64,000 nucleotides of DNA, from positions 31,222-95,221 of the forward strand of contig JAWPHD010010292.1 in NCBI GenBank assembly GCA_037043455.1, given 5' to 3'. The notes under the pieces were generated by a model that saw only the letters and a program-made list of their open reading frames with translations, was not told where the DNA came from and ran no database searches. Made by a program: the position numbers and the translations under genes. Positions 10,249 through 22,000 of this stretch are shown piece by piece. Position 1 is the first letter of the stretch, and each line of letters starts with the position of its first letter. The stretch comes from Cyrtodaria siliqua. Its lineage: Eukaryota; Mollusca; Bivalvia; Adapedonta; Hiatellidae.

Positions 10249-10870
10249 CTATTTTACAGCGAGTTATTTGAGAGGTACAAAACGTATGGTTTAAATTCAC
10301 CGTGTATAAATCCGCATAGTCTAAAACCTGGGATGGAATGGAATTAGAATGTCATTATGGTATGAGATTTTGATTCCAATCGCATTCCATTCTGCTCTAA
10401 ATTCCCATTCCATATTTTAGTCTGTGACACATGTATATGATAAAATATGGAACGAATCTGGAAGAAAGACACAATGAAAAAGTGTGAAACTGTAATTTTC
10501 TAAATACATATATAACCTCTAAGTATTAGCCAGGATTAAAGTCATTTCTTATGTTAAGTCTTCTAGTCGTACCCTAGATTGTTTTTCTTTTTGGCTGAGA
10601 CTGCTGTGGTTGTTCAATACAATTCTGGATACATCCTGTATCCCCGCAGTGGTTTTTCAGTATCATCATGAATCGTACTGAAAAATCACAGCCTAAGGTA
10701 TTTCTAATTATGTATATTGTATATAGCTTTACAACACAATCTTAGTTTATATTTAGTTAATTTCTACGGATATGATCTGCCTTTATTGTTAGCGATTTAG
10801 GGTTGTTTAAGTTGTCCTTTCAATTTGGGCACTGAAGACATGACATAAAATCGAGACAAGCTAACCTTAA
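10215..10870 (+). repeat. Composite repeat with family B segment, inverted copy at 22.1-23.2 kb
   Basis: Order: ACAACAATTAACTATTTTAC (10230), TGGGATGGAATGGAATTAGA (10330), CATTCCATATTTTAGTCTGT (10406), TAACCTCTAAGTATTAG (10512), GTCGTACCCTAGATTG (10566), TTGTTCAATACAATTCTGG (10612). The same landmarks appear in reverse order and strand between 23190 and 22400. Confidence 0.75.
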
Positions 10871-11235
10871 AGGGAGTAGATCAGGCTTTGTGGCTAAATC
10901 TATTTTAAAAAAGCTATAAAATTACCAATTTAAAACAGAAAATGATATACATGTAAATGGGAAATTAACAATTTCTTATAATAAAACGCAATAATTAATA
11001 ATTATAAATTACAATACGTCATGTTAGTCCTTTTGAAAAGCATTGAAAAAAAAATTACCGCCAAGTTTAAAATAGCTATCTCTGGCGCGTAACTATAGTT
11101 AGGAAATACCTTCTTTTGGTTGTTTATTTTATATGATAATTGCTATTTCGTTTTGGGGTTTATTGCTCATTTAGTTTTTTTTAATCAATTAATACATATC
11201 TAATGTATAACAATTCTAAAACACATACCAATCCT
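10871..11235. other. AT-rich spacer, nothing recognised
   Basis: No ORF, repeat unit or known motif seen. It lies between two family B parts (up to 10870 and from 11236), so it is probably inserted or diverged family B sequence. Confidence 0.3.
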
Positions 11236-11360
11236 GATGTACTTCCTTTAACCTGTTGGCCTTATTGCCTACCGACCGTTCAAAGTCGGTAACGCAGTCT
11301 TCATTTCACCACTATGCGGGTCTACGATGTCATTGCGTTTGGGTACTGTGATTTATATAG
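11236..11360 (+). repeat. Family B tail scrap
   Basis: GCCTTATTGCCTACCGACCG, TCAAAGTCGGTAACGCAGTC and CGATGTCATTGCGTTTGGG align with 13730-13880 of the fuller copy. Confidence 0.7.
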
Positions 11361-12690
11361 GACCATATTCTCATGTTTTATTTATAAAACAATAGAAAGC
11401 CAAAACGCGCACGCACACACATACATTGACATATGTACATGGAATACACAAAGGAACAAAGTCAGTGCACATTATCATAGCATTATAGTATGGTGGGTGA
11501 AATTGCCTTGTATGAATGTCATGCAAACAATTCAGTTCAAACAATAAAGGGGCGGAGCTTTACGTCCAATACATTTATGGAAGTTAGAGCAAAGACAGCA
11601 AGCGCGGACAGGGGCACTGAGTACACAATACCATACTACAAACAAATATAGAGCTTGTATAAGATCGTTGGTTAGGCTTTTTCAAATTTTTTCTATGTTT
11701 AGCGTCATTGGGCTCGTAGATTTTTGAATGGCTGGGCTAAAAAATATGACATGCATATGAAAACGATCAACTACATCAATTCCTAATTGGAATAAACAAA
11801 ATCGTATTAAATGAATATGGTTTCAGTTAGAAAACAAATATAGTTTATGTGCCTGTCTTTCATGGGCATAGGACAGTTTCACTTATGGGGAGGAGTTGTG
11901 GGATGGGGGAGAGATGCGGCAAAGTTTTGAAAATATATTTGACAATCAAAAAGTTTGTTTCAAATTGTTTTCACAAAATAAAAATAAAACATTATCCACG
12001 CCAAATTAAACTTAGAAAATGCGATACATAAGGATCACTTTGTCGTCCGTCCGTCCGTCCGTCCGTCAATCGTCCGTCCGTCCGTCCATCCATCCATCCA
12101 TCCATTTATCCATCTATCCATCCATCCATTTATCCATCCATTCATTCATTCATTCATTCATTCACATTCATTCATTCATTCATTCATTCTGTCCATTTCC
12201 ATACATTGTCATTGTTGAATGTTTCATAATATTTGATTTTGATTTTCACATTCATAAACTACACATACAACTTTTTTGCATGAACCCCCTTTTTAAAGAT
12301 GGATGACATTTTTGAAACACGATAATGTCAACGTATTTTAAAAGATCACGTCCTTAAGACTCCAATCTTATTTGACGTACATGCTTTATTTCGTAGCAAA
12401 GTCCATTTACTTTCAGAAAATGATACCCTTCAAAATTTCACCAGGAGGGTGGGTGTCTATAGGCGACTGAATTTCTAGTTATTATACCCGGCTCTTTTGT
12501 CACGTTGCGTCGATGTTAAACGTTTAATCGACATTTACACCTGAATGTACCAAAAGCCCGTGTTGTCCAACAAACAACTACTTTAAAATACAATAGATAA
12601 CTTGTTTGTGGGAACTTGACCCTGGAACAACAGAGGGCGGAGCTAGAAACTGAATGTCACAACTATCCAGGATAGGGAAATATGGCATGC
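11361..12690. other. Intergenic stretch with tetranucleotide array 12043-12188
   Basis: Inside are (GTCC)n, (ATCC)n and (ATTC)n blocks at 12043-12188, grading from one motif to the next. 11361-12040 and 12190-12690 hold no ORF, repeat or motif I can support. Confidence 0.7.
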
Positions 12691-13082
12691 AAAAGAAACA
12701 ACAGGTTTTTATCTCGCCCTTTCAAAAAAAAAGAGACATATGTGTTGCTTTTCCGGCGGGGCGGCGGCGGCGTCGGCGTCGGCGGCGTCAACATTAAAGT
12801 TTTGCATTTAGTCATTTTCTCACAAACTGTAGGCACAATACCTTTCAAACTTTGCTAATATTTGTATCTTGGGTGGTACATCGCAACGCGACAAAGCAAA
12901 TGTGCATGTGACCTTGACCCACCAAGCAAAGGGCAGATAACTTAATAATTGTTAGGTTCAACTTTTGCGTTTATGTCACTTTTTCACAAACTGTATGCAC
13001 TAGACCTTTGAAACTTTGCTTATATTTGTATCTTGAGTTGTACATCGCAACGTGACGAAGAAAATGTGGAAGTGACCTTGAG

Positions 13083-13424
13083 CAGGGTTTTCGTTATCAC
13101 AAACTACGCAGATCTTTCTCTAAATTCTACCGCCGCCACGAGGGCCTGCTGGAAAAGTACAATACTAACCTTAAAACACTTCTGCGACTAGGCATATCAC
13201 AACCCTCATTTTATGGAAATGTGGTCTATAAACTTCGAAAGTTAAAGGGGTCTGACGGGTTGCTTGCCCGCTTTACAAATTTAATCAGGAAGTTCGTCAG
13301 AAAAGGATATAACCCTTTGGTTTTACAGCGCACTTCATGTTTAGTGATTGATCCCTCTACAGTCAGTCATTATGCTTTACTTTTCACTTGTGCGATGACT
13401 GGACTACCTCTTGGGGCTCTATGA
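13083..13424 (+). pseudogene. Family B ORF remnant, unidentified retroelement-type C-terminus
   Basis: 113 codons open from the insertion edge to a TGA/TAG-type stop at 13424: FRYHKLRRSFSKFYRRHEGL, KYNTNLKTLLRLGISQPSFY, GNVVYKLRK, KGYNPLVLQRTSCLV and FTCAMTGLPLGAL. Homologous to the family A remnant along its whole shared length. No start codon fits the edge, so it is a 5'-truncated reading frame. Domain not recognised; basic and aromatic-rich. Confidence 0.55.
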
Positions 13425-13880
13425 TTGTACCTATTGAAACCCCAAATAAGGGAAGTGGGTGCATGAGCTTTCGTCCCTCGGGTTTTCTGGTCGTACCCTA
13501 GATTGGTTTTCCCTTTAGCTGCAACTACTATGGTTGTTCAGTACGATTCCGGATACATCCTCAGATGTTGATTATTTTGTATGTGTTTCTTTAGTTAGTT
13601 TCTCTGGATGTGGACTTTATTGTTAGAGAATTCCTTTTTGATGGGATGTAGTTTTGTTTACACTGTCTTGTCTATTTGGGCGCTGAAGACAGTATAATAG
13701 CGCATATAAAATCGCTTCAATCTAACCAGTAGGCCTTATTGCCTACTGACCGTTTCAAGTCGGTAACCCTGTCTTCACCACCCTTTCTGTTTGTTTTTTT
13801 TGTCTCTTTCATTGTATTTTCAAGTCTTTGTTTGCAGTACAGTCCGGACCTACGATGCCATTGCGTTTGGACTTTATGTT
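13083..13880 (+). mobile_element. Family B element, nested in family C
   Basis: About 0.8 kb: an ORF remnant (13083-13424), then a tail with CGTACCCTAGATTGG, TGGTTGTTCAGTACGATTCC, TTATTGCCTACTGACCG, CAAGTCGGTAACCCTGTCTT and CTACGATGCCATTGCG. Both borders are family C text, so this is a recent-looking insertion giving one copy with both ends. Confidence 0.65.
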
Positions 13881-14383
13881 TACCTTAAACTTTTGCGTTG
13901 ATGTCAATTTCGCACACACTGTATGCATTACACCTTTCGACCTTTTTTATAGTTGTATCTAGGGTGGTACATCGCAACGTGACAAAGCATATGTGGATGT
14001 GACCTTGACTCTCCAAGCAAAGGGCAGATAACCTTGTAATTTTTGCCTTCAACTTTGGCGTTTAGGTCACTTTTTTCACAAACCGTATGCACTAAGATCA
14101 GCCAGATATGGTTGAAGGTTAGATTTATACATGAAAGCTGCACCTCCTTGCCCACATGTTGCACGACTATATATATACTGAGGGTTTGTCTCTCTTGTAA
14201 AAAGTACACTTAAAAGTTGCGTGTGCCTTTTTAATTCGCAGACAACCTGTATAAGTTCAAAACGAAAATGAAAAGAACAATCTATTCACTCACAGTCTGT
14301 ACGAGTATGTCATAAACTTTGACATATGTACTATCGATAATCAATCTACGTCTGTCTACCAATGATAAAAAAGGCATAACAAG

Positions 14384-14425
14384 TCAATTTGTTACTATAC
14401 TAAGTCAATTTGTTACTATACTATT
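14384..14425 (+). repeat. Two-copy direct repeat
   Basis: AAGTCAATTTGTTACTATAC occurs twice back to back. Confidence 0.8.
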
Positions 14426-14611
14426 TTGTAAATAGGAATAAAACATTTAACAGAATTACGTGTTTTTTGTGTTTTTTTACAAATTCGACTGAACATAATC
14501 TATTTCTAATCAGTTTAGTTTCACAAATGCATCTAATTAATATAGATAGAATTGGAAATTAAAATATTACACAATGATCTAAATTATTTTTTTAAGAAAA
14601 TTTGAATTTCT

Positions 14612-15731
14612 AGTTCGAGTGTAACTCCCTACTTCATATTGTGATTAGTGTCAGTTTCACTAAGTTCGAGTGTAATTCCCTACTTTATATTGTGATTAGT
14701 GTCAGTTTCACTAAGTTCGAGGGTAACTCCCTACTTCATATTGTGATTAGTGTCAAGTGTAACTCCCTACTTCATATTGTGATTAGTGTCAGTTTCACTA
14801 AGTTCGAGTGTAATTCCCTACTTTATATTGTGATTAGTGTCAGTTTCACTAAGTTCGAGTGTAACTCCCTACTTTATATTGTGATTAGTGTCAGTTTCAC
14901 TTAGTTCGAGTGTAATTCCCTACTTTATATTGTGATTAGTGTCAGTTTCACTAAGTTCGAGTGTAACTCCCTACTTTATATTGTGATTAGTGTCAGTTTC
15001 ACTAAGTTCGAGTGTAATTCCCTATTTTATATTGTGAATAGTGTCAGTTTCACTAAGTTCGAGTGTAATTCCCTACTTTATATTGTGATTAGTGTCAGTT
15101 TCACTAAGTTTGTGATTAGTGTCAGTTTCACTAAGTTCGAGTGTAATTCCCTACTTTATATTGTGATTAGTGTCAGTTTCACTTAGTTCGAGTGTAACTC
15201 CCTACTTCATATTGTGATTAGTGTCAGTTTCACTAAGTTCGAGTGTAATTCCCTACTTTACATTGTGATTAGTGTCAGTTTCACTAAGTTCGAGTGTAAC
15301 TCCCCACTTCATATTGTGATTAGTGTCAAGTGTAACTCCCTACTTCATATTGTGATTAGTGTCAGTTTAACTAAGTTGGAGTGTAACTCCCTACTTTATA
15401 TTGTGATTAGTGTCAGTTTCACTAAGTTCGAGTGTAATTCCCTACTTTATATTGTGATTAGTGTCAGTTTCACTAAGTTCGAGTGTAACTCCCTACTTTA
15501 TATTGTGATTAGTGTCAGTTTCACTAAGTTCGAGTGTAACTCCCTACTTTATATTGTGATTAGTGTCAGTTTCACTAAGTTCGAGTGTAATTCCCTACTT
15601 TATATTGTGATTAGTGTCAGTTTCACTAAGTTCGAGGTAACTCCCTACTTTATATTGTGATTAGTGTCAGTTTCACTAAGTTCGAGTGTAATGCCACACT
15701 TTATATTGTGATTAGTGTCAATTTCACTAAG
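14612..15731 (+). repeat. 51-bp minisatellite, about 22 copies
   Basis: Unit built from TTCGAGTGTAATTCCCTACT, TTATATTGTGATTAGTGTCA and GTTTCACTAAG. A shortened variant in which GTGTCA runs straight into AGTGTAACTCC occurs twice (about 14750 and 15330), suggesting a higher-order block of several units was itself duplicated. 51 is a multiple of three, so a frame stays open by arithmetic, not coding. Confidence 0.95.
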
Positions 15732-15734
15732 ACT

Positions 15735-15845
15735 AATATAAAAAGATCGGACAGGGAAAGTAGCATTCAAGGAGGACAGTCAACCACAAAACACAGAAAC
15801 AAACACGCAAACAGACAAACAAGAAGGCAAAGGTAATAATAAATA
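15735..15845 (-). repeat. Family A tail scrap bordering the 51-bp array
   Basis: GATCGGACAGGGAAAGTAGC, ATTCAAGGAGGACAGTCAAC and AAACACGCAAACAGACAAAC are the reverse complement of 5450-5570. Confidence 0.75.
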
Positions 15846-15949
15846 GGCTTATATAACTGTTAATAGGAGTTCATCCAGTGTTTATTATACGTTCACAATC
15901 TGTATTTATGTAATACAATTTCTTTTGAATGTATTGTCATACACCATAA

Positions 15950-16745
15950 TTATCACGTGAAAGAGGTTGTCTTTAAAACATGATAGTTAAAAAGGGAAAG
16001 TAGAAACAACAATATATGGTGATGATACAACTACTGCTGCTATTGCTCTACTGCTGCTACTGCTACTGCTGGACGTCTTTATGGACGTCTGTGCCTTGAT
16101 TAGCTACTGCTGCTGCTGTTACTTCTACTACTGCTAAGGGTTGTGTATAAAACATGAAGGTTAAAAAGATAATCTAACTGTAATATGAGCTACCGCTACT
16201 GCTAGCAGTAGCTACTGCTGCTACTGCTGCTACTGCTGCTGCTAATACTAGTAATAGCTATTGCCACTGCTGTTATTGCTCCTACTACTAGCAGTATCTG
16301 AAACGTTACAGCAGTAACGGTAGAGAACAAAACATATAAACCATGATATTATTTGGCGAAGCGGTTGTGTAAACATAATTATGATCGTTGCGAAAGAGGT
16401 TGTCTGTTAATCATGATGGTGGGAAAGTAAAAACAACATACTTGCGCAAAGAAAACATACTTGCGATGAGTATACCTAGTGAGATGGTGCTCTACTGCTG
16501 CTACTCCTGACAGTAGCTACCACTACTTCTGCTACTGCTGGCAGTAGCTAGCAGTGTTGTACTGCTGGCAGTAGCTAGCAGTAGCAGTACCTACTGATAC
16601 TGCTGCTACTGCTGGTAGTAGCTACTGCTACTGCTGCTACTGCTGACAGTAGTTAGCAGCAGCAGTAGCAGTAGCAATCATATAATGGTTGCGAAAGAGG
16701 TTGTCTGTTAAACATGATGGTGGGAAAGTAGAACTAACAATGATT
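15950..16745 (+). repeat. Imperfect CTG/CTA trinucleotide array with higher-order unit
   Basis: Runs of GCTACTGCTGCTACTGCTGG and GGCAGTAGC alternate with a non-trinucleotide spacer, GAAAGAGGTTGTCTGTTAA then GGGAAAGTAGAAACAAC, at about 15958, 16390 and 16693. The spacer plus array forms a unit of roughly 300-430 bp. Complementary CTGCTG and CAGCAG parts could form hairpins. Confidence 0.85.
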
Positions 16746-16990
16746 AGACTGCTACACAGCTGTCAGTAAAATTAACGACTGTCAGTACCCACTACACGTG
16801 ATAAAATAAAACGCATTCATTGGTCAAACATTATTGGGGGAGCACGTCATAGAGATGTGTTTAAAATTGTTTACACCTATAAATAGACTGTGTAGGCACA
16901 TCACCATGTTAGCGAAGTTGAATCTGTGTGTAGATGTCGATGTTTGAAAAGTTACGTTTTGCGTTGTTTTTAATTAATAAAAAAAGGTTT
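16745..16990 (+). promoter_or_regulatory. Promoter-like stretch without a gene
   Basis: ATTGGTC (inverted CCAAT, about 16820), then CACCTATAAATAGACTG (TATA-type, about 16872-16890), then CACCATG about 20 bases on. The frame after ATG stops within 15 codons. Either the upstream end of a truncated gene or chance. Confidence 0.25.
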
Positions 16991-18795
16991 TAAAATAATA
17001 AAAAGAAAAAGGAATGACCTTGAAGCTCTACTGATAGATTTTGATAGCTAGACCAGCATTCCTGTGAAGTTTCATAACAATCTGTCAAGTAGCTTCAGAG
17101 GAGTAGTTGCTACAAGTTGAAGTTTTTACTATATAACTCAAGGTAAACAAAGATGGCCACTGTCAGCCATGTTTAATGTCGAATCAAAATAATTTTCGAC
17201 AAGCATCAACATTTTGTCATGCTGATCATTTCAGAAAAAGTCCCATATCAATATTACTTACAGTTTTAAAGAAGTAGTCGCTACAAACTCGTTTTTAAAA
17301 ATCTATGTTTAGCCGTGGTGGCAATCTTGAATTTCTGGCCGACCTTAAATTGTGCTAGAATCAACTAGACATCAAGAGCAACATTCCTGGGAAGTTTCAT
17401 GAAAATCCGTCAAGTAGTTTCAGAGGAGTAGTCGCTACAAATTTTTACTATACAAACTCTATGTAAACAAAGACGGCCACTGGCGCCCATTTTTTAATGT
17501 CGAATCAAAATAATTTTCGACAAGGATCAACATCATGTCATGCTGATCATTTTAGAAAAAAACCATATCAATATCACTTACAGTTTTTAAGAAGTAGCCG
17601 CTACAAACTCTTTTTTTAAAAATCTGTTTTAAGCCATGGCGGCCATCTTGAATTTCCGGCCGACCTAAAAAAAAATCTGGGATCAATAAGACATCAAGAG
17701 CAACATTCCTGTGAAGTTTCATAAAAAATCGTCAAGTAGTTTCAGAGGAGTAGTCGCTACAAGTTTTTATTATACAAATCAATGTAAACATATTTAAAGT
17801 CGCATCGAAATAAATTCCGACAAGGATCAACATCATGTCATGCTGATTATTTTAGAAAACGTCCCATATCAATATCTCTTACAGTTTTCAAAAAGTAGTC
17901 GCTACAAATATATTTATTTTAAATCTATTTTTAGCCATTTTAGCGGCCACCTTGAATTTTTGGCCAGCCTGAAACTTTTCTAGGATCAACTAGACATCAA
18001 GAGCGACATTCTTGTGAAGTTTCATGAACATCCGTTATGTAGTTTCAGAGGAGTAGTCGCTAAAAGTTTTTACTATATAACTCTATGTAAACAAAGATGG
18101 TCACTGGCAGCCATGTTTAACGTCAAATCAAAATAATGTTCGACTAGGATCAACATCATGTCATGCCGATCATTTTAGAAAAAGTCCAATATCAATATCA
18201 CTTATAGTTTTCAAGAAGTAGTCGCTACAAACTTATTTTTTTTAAATCTATTTTTAGCTGTGGCGGCCATCTTGAATTTCTGGCCGACCTGAAATTTTGC
18301 TAGGATCAATTAGAGCAACATTCCTGTAAAGTTTCATGAAAATCCGCCAAGTAGTTTCAGAGGAGTAGTCGCTACAAGTTTTTACTACATAACTCTATGT
18401 AAACAAAGATGGCCACTGGCAGCCATGTTTAACGTCGAATCAATACGGTTTTTGACAAAAACCAACATCATGTCATGCTGATCATTTTAGAACAAATCCC
18501 ATATCAATATCACTAGTTTTCAAGAAGTAGTCGCTACAAACTTGTATTTTAAAAATCTATTTTTAGCTTTGGCGGCCATCTTGGATTTCACACCAACAAG
18601 CATTTTTTCTAGGATCAACTAGACTTCATGGGAAACATGTCTGTAAAATTTCATGAATATCCATCCAGTAGTTTCAGAGGAATAGTCGCTAGTGACAAAT
18701 AAAAGTTTACGGACCGACAGACGGACAGACGGACGACGGACGCCGCACTAATGGCATAAGCTCTGCTGATCTCTGATCAGTCGAGCTAAAAAATG
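16990..18795 (-). mobile_element. Family G element with about five 310-bp tandem units
   Basis: GTAGTTTCAGAGGAGTAGTC recurs near 17094, 17418, 17738, 18043, 18354 and 18671, a period of about 305-320 bp. Each unit holds ATGGCCACTGGCAGCCATG, CAACATCATGTCATGCTGAT and GGCGGCCATCTTGAATTTC. The plus-strand right end (GACGGACAGACGGACGACGG, ATAAGCTCTGCTGATC, GAGCTAAAA) is the reverse complement of the start of family E, so the element is in minus orientation. Confidence 0.7.
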
Positions 18796-18839
18796 AATGA
18801 GGATTTAAATACATGTATCAAGCCAAAACAAATCGACAG

Positions 18840-19260
18840 CATTAAGGTATGAAACCACTAATTATTTTCCCCATAGACACCAATGTTAAAGTGCCACATA
18901 TTAATGATTTGCTGCAACTTCAACTCAAATATGAATAATGCAGCAGTGTAATTTTCATAGAGAAAACTAATTTTTCACTTGAAAAATCACCAGAAAAGGT
19001 GGGGTCACAAGACATGTAAGAAAGTTCTTGTTTGTTTACTAAACAGGTGAAAGGTACAGCTGTTCTCAGTGATGGTTGCTCACAAAGCGTATGCGCTTTT
19101 TATACATACAACCACAAAATCGAACAGAAATGGGCAGTTTTCCCCTAGTTATAATGTCCATTTCCATCAAAAAAGGAGGGATTACTTTTTATTATACAAC
19201 TACATTCGACTTCACCTCGGAAGTTTACATGTAATTAGTGTTGGTAAACCTATTACGAGG
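18840..19260. repeat. Family H-like segment
   Basis: Shares AAAAGGTGGGGTCACAAGAC-type text and GCAGCAGTGT with the TIR element at 26476-26962 (GTAGGGGTCATGTGGCATAT). Edges not clear. Confidence 0.35.
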
Positions 19261-20480
19261 ATACGTTAGTAGTATTACCAGCTGGATACGGAAAACCTCT
19301 TATAATACTTACGAACTTGCCCAGGTTATTAATGAAACAAATAGTAATACTTGTAAGCCCAATTAATGCGGTATTAGATGCGCAAGCGATACGATTCGGA
19401 ACAAAAGCTGTGAGAATTGACGCCAGTGTAATCATTTGGGAAAAATTGCAGCAGATAAAACCACGTACCTGACTGGTCCAACCCCACATTTGGTGTTGTT
19501 GTTTGATTGTTGTTGTTTTTTGGTGGGTGGGTTAGAATCAGAAACCCCTCCCCCACTCCGCTCCCCACACACCCACACCCACGCCCCAACTTATCTCCAC
19601 ACACATACGCACGCACGCACGCACGCCGCACAGTGACACACACACACAAACACATTTGTTTAATGAACTTCATGCGCGCATTTAGATGAGAAATTAATGT
19701 TGAAAGGGCCATTTTTTTTAATAAATTGCGTGCCAACTGTTTTTAAAATAATGATCGCGCTCTAAAATCTGAGAAGAAGGACTTGTGGGTGAAAAAAAGT
19801 TGATTATGAAAAAAATATTATTTCTTCAAACTTACGTATTTGTGGGCTTGGATACGAAGGTGTCAAGAGAGTGGCATTGCAACAGTCCTATTGTTGTGGT
19901 GTCTTGGCCTGTGTGTCTCAGTATCATTCTCCAGATACAGATATAATTGTTTATTTCCCCCTTTTTTTAGTAAACAATATAGCATAAGTCAATGTACAGA
20001 GATGAATACTCCTCCTCCTCCTCCTCCTCCTCCTCATATAATAATTATGGGTATAACTATTTATTATTATTATTAATAATAGTATTGTCATTAAAATAAT
20101 AGTAATAATAACAGTAGCATGGCAGACACTTATATATAATTTTGTCCGTCGTCTGTCATCCGCCGTCCGTCAAACTTTAATCTGCAACCTGGCCTTGGTC
20201 ATAACTTGAAACTTATTTGACCTATGTTCATGAAACTTCACTCAGATCTTCATCTTTCTCCCAAGGAATTATGTTACGCATGTCCAATAACTGGTTTTTC
20301 CCAGGAAAAAGTGGCCACCACTAAAATATCGACCGTCATAGATAGCCTAAAATGTACAGAGAAGTACGTAAAACACCAGTTAACCAATCAACTATCCACT
20401 TCGCACATACTTCTACAATGGGGGAAATAACCATATATCTTTATAATTTCAACAAATCCCTAAATACATGTCGAAAGCTT
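19261..20480. other. Intergenic simple-sequence region
   Basis: C/A-rich and ACGC/CACA microsatellite at about 19545-19650, (CTC)n at 20008-20034, ATT/TAT-rich run at 20040-20110, and a repeat scrap with GTCCGTCGTCTGTCATCC at 20143-20230 that resembles the start of family E or F elements. Short ORFs in the microsatellites are not genes. Confidence 0.6.
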
Positions 20481-20710
20481 CACCAGGGCCACTAAGTTTC
20501 GTCGGTGTGTTCTTGAACAAAGTTGACGTAAAACGGACGGTTCCGTGTATCCGCTGAGACGTTAAAGAACCATAGTAACCTATTCGTATGTAGTGGCTGA
20601 GCAAATTGCATGATCCCTATGTATCATTCCCTCTCTCTGGGGTGGCTCTAAATTGCATATAATGTTAAAAGACATGCAATTTAATTTGCAAATGATCGCC
20701 AGATTATCCT
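20480..20710 (+). repeat. S1 SINE fragment
   Basis: GTCGGTGTGTTCTTGAACAA, ACGGACGGTTCCGTGTATCC and CCCTCTCTCTGGGGTGGCTC match the body and tail of the fuller S1 copy at 25845-26118. Confidence 0.6.
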
Positions 20711-22000
20711 AATTTGTATTTGGTTATCTGTTTATACAATTAAAGGTACACAGGGCAATCTTGCTTTTGTTAACTCGCGGCGTCCGTTTATTTATTTTTA
20801 ATACATAAGGCCACCCTTAAAAATATTTATGTTTGCACTTTCCAGATACTAATTTCAAATGTTGGTTCGGTAGGTAGGCATTTTATTTTTATTTTTTAAT
20901 TTTAAAAAACAAAATTTAACTAAGGAAATGCTATTTTTTGAGCAGGCATGTATTAACAAATGAAAATCAATACAAAACTTGTTTTTAAAAACAAGAAAGA
21001 TTGTTTTTAAAAACAAGAAGACAAAAATGTCCCTAATTCGTTCACCTGATAACTGTGTCCATTGATTTAGCGCTCACTTGAACATTATTTGAAAAAATGC
21101 AAAAGAATCGGCGAACACACTTTTGTTATTATTGTTATTAGCGGAATCTCGATGAGACCAGCAATTTAAAAAAAAAGGTTCCAAAAATGAGAAACAAATA
21201 TTTGAGTCAGGGCCTTATTTTCGGGTCGGTCGGGAAAGGGCAAACATTAAATGTTTAAAGCGGGTCCTATCCTACATATGTTCGATCATTGTTAGCACTG
21301 ATTTTGCATATTATTAACTGTTGATTATATTGCGCTGACTGTTGATTATATTGCGCTAATAGTTGATTATATTGCGCTCATAATATATTGAAACCTATAT
21401 ATGGTACATATCGAGGAAGGAAAAAACGAATCCAGTTGTACTACATTTTATTAAATTATGAAAACTGGTTAAACTTCTTTTTTTTTTACTGATTAATTAA
21501 ATGTAATGTGCTTGATACAACCTTTCAAGATTGTCGTGTGTCACTTTAAAGATGGTTAAGTGATACGAAAAACAGTGATAGTTATTGAGTAAATATTAAG
21601 CATATTAAGAATTATTTTCTTTCGACATTTTAGACATATTCAAAAAAGTCCTTATATAAGGACCCTGATAAAAGACAGGATTAATTTAATATGTAATTGT
21701 TTACGCGTAATGTGTTTTAGTTTGATAGGAGTATTCGCCATTATCTTGCTTGTTTGTGTAAGTCACGCGCCTGCATTGTGTAATCACTGAGGGATTTCGA
21801 TCACTAACTGTAGTTAACTATGGTCGTTGGTCTGCGCATGTCTAGTTGAGGTGTAATGCGAACTTACTCCAGTTAAACCATCATAGTTTCTAGATACACG
21901 CGGCATAGTGTAAAACATGGAAGGTGATTTCTGGGATTGATGTTTGGTTTTCTATTAATCTATAAATAAAACATGAGAAAATGGTCCTATAGAAATCACA
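20711..22000. other. AT-rich intergenic DNA, little recognised
   Basis: GTTGATTATATTGCGCT occurs three times at 21310-21376, and a CTTATATAAG palindrome lies near 21652. Otherwise no ORF, repeat or motif seen. Confidence 0.4.

Larger units (their letters stand above)
12690..14100 (+). mobile_element. Family C element, split by a nested family B copy
   Basis: Starts TTTTTATCTCGCCCTTTC with a CGGCGGCG-rich stretch at 12750-12790, then tandem blocks of about 150 bp (CACAAACTGTATGCACTAGA, TACATCGCAACGTGACAAAG, AAGCAAAGGGCAGATAAC). The blocks stop at 13082 in mid-unit and resume about 13880. A relative with a different block is at 42958-43900. Confidence 0.65.

Noticed and set aside
12019..12306. 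Ser/Ile/His-rich repeat ORF
   Set aside because: Reading of (GTCC), (ATCC) and (ATTC) tetranucleotide repeats.
14641..15660. Repeat protein with ISVSFTKFECNSLLYIV units
   Set aside because: Reading of the 51-bp minisatellite (17 codons); stops fall wherever a unit varies.
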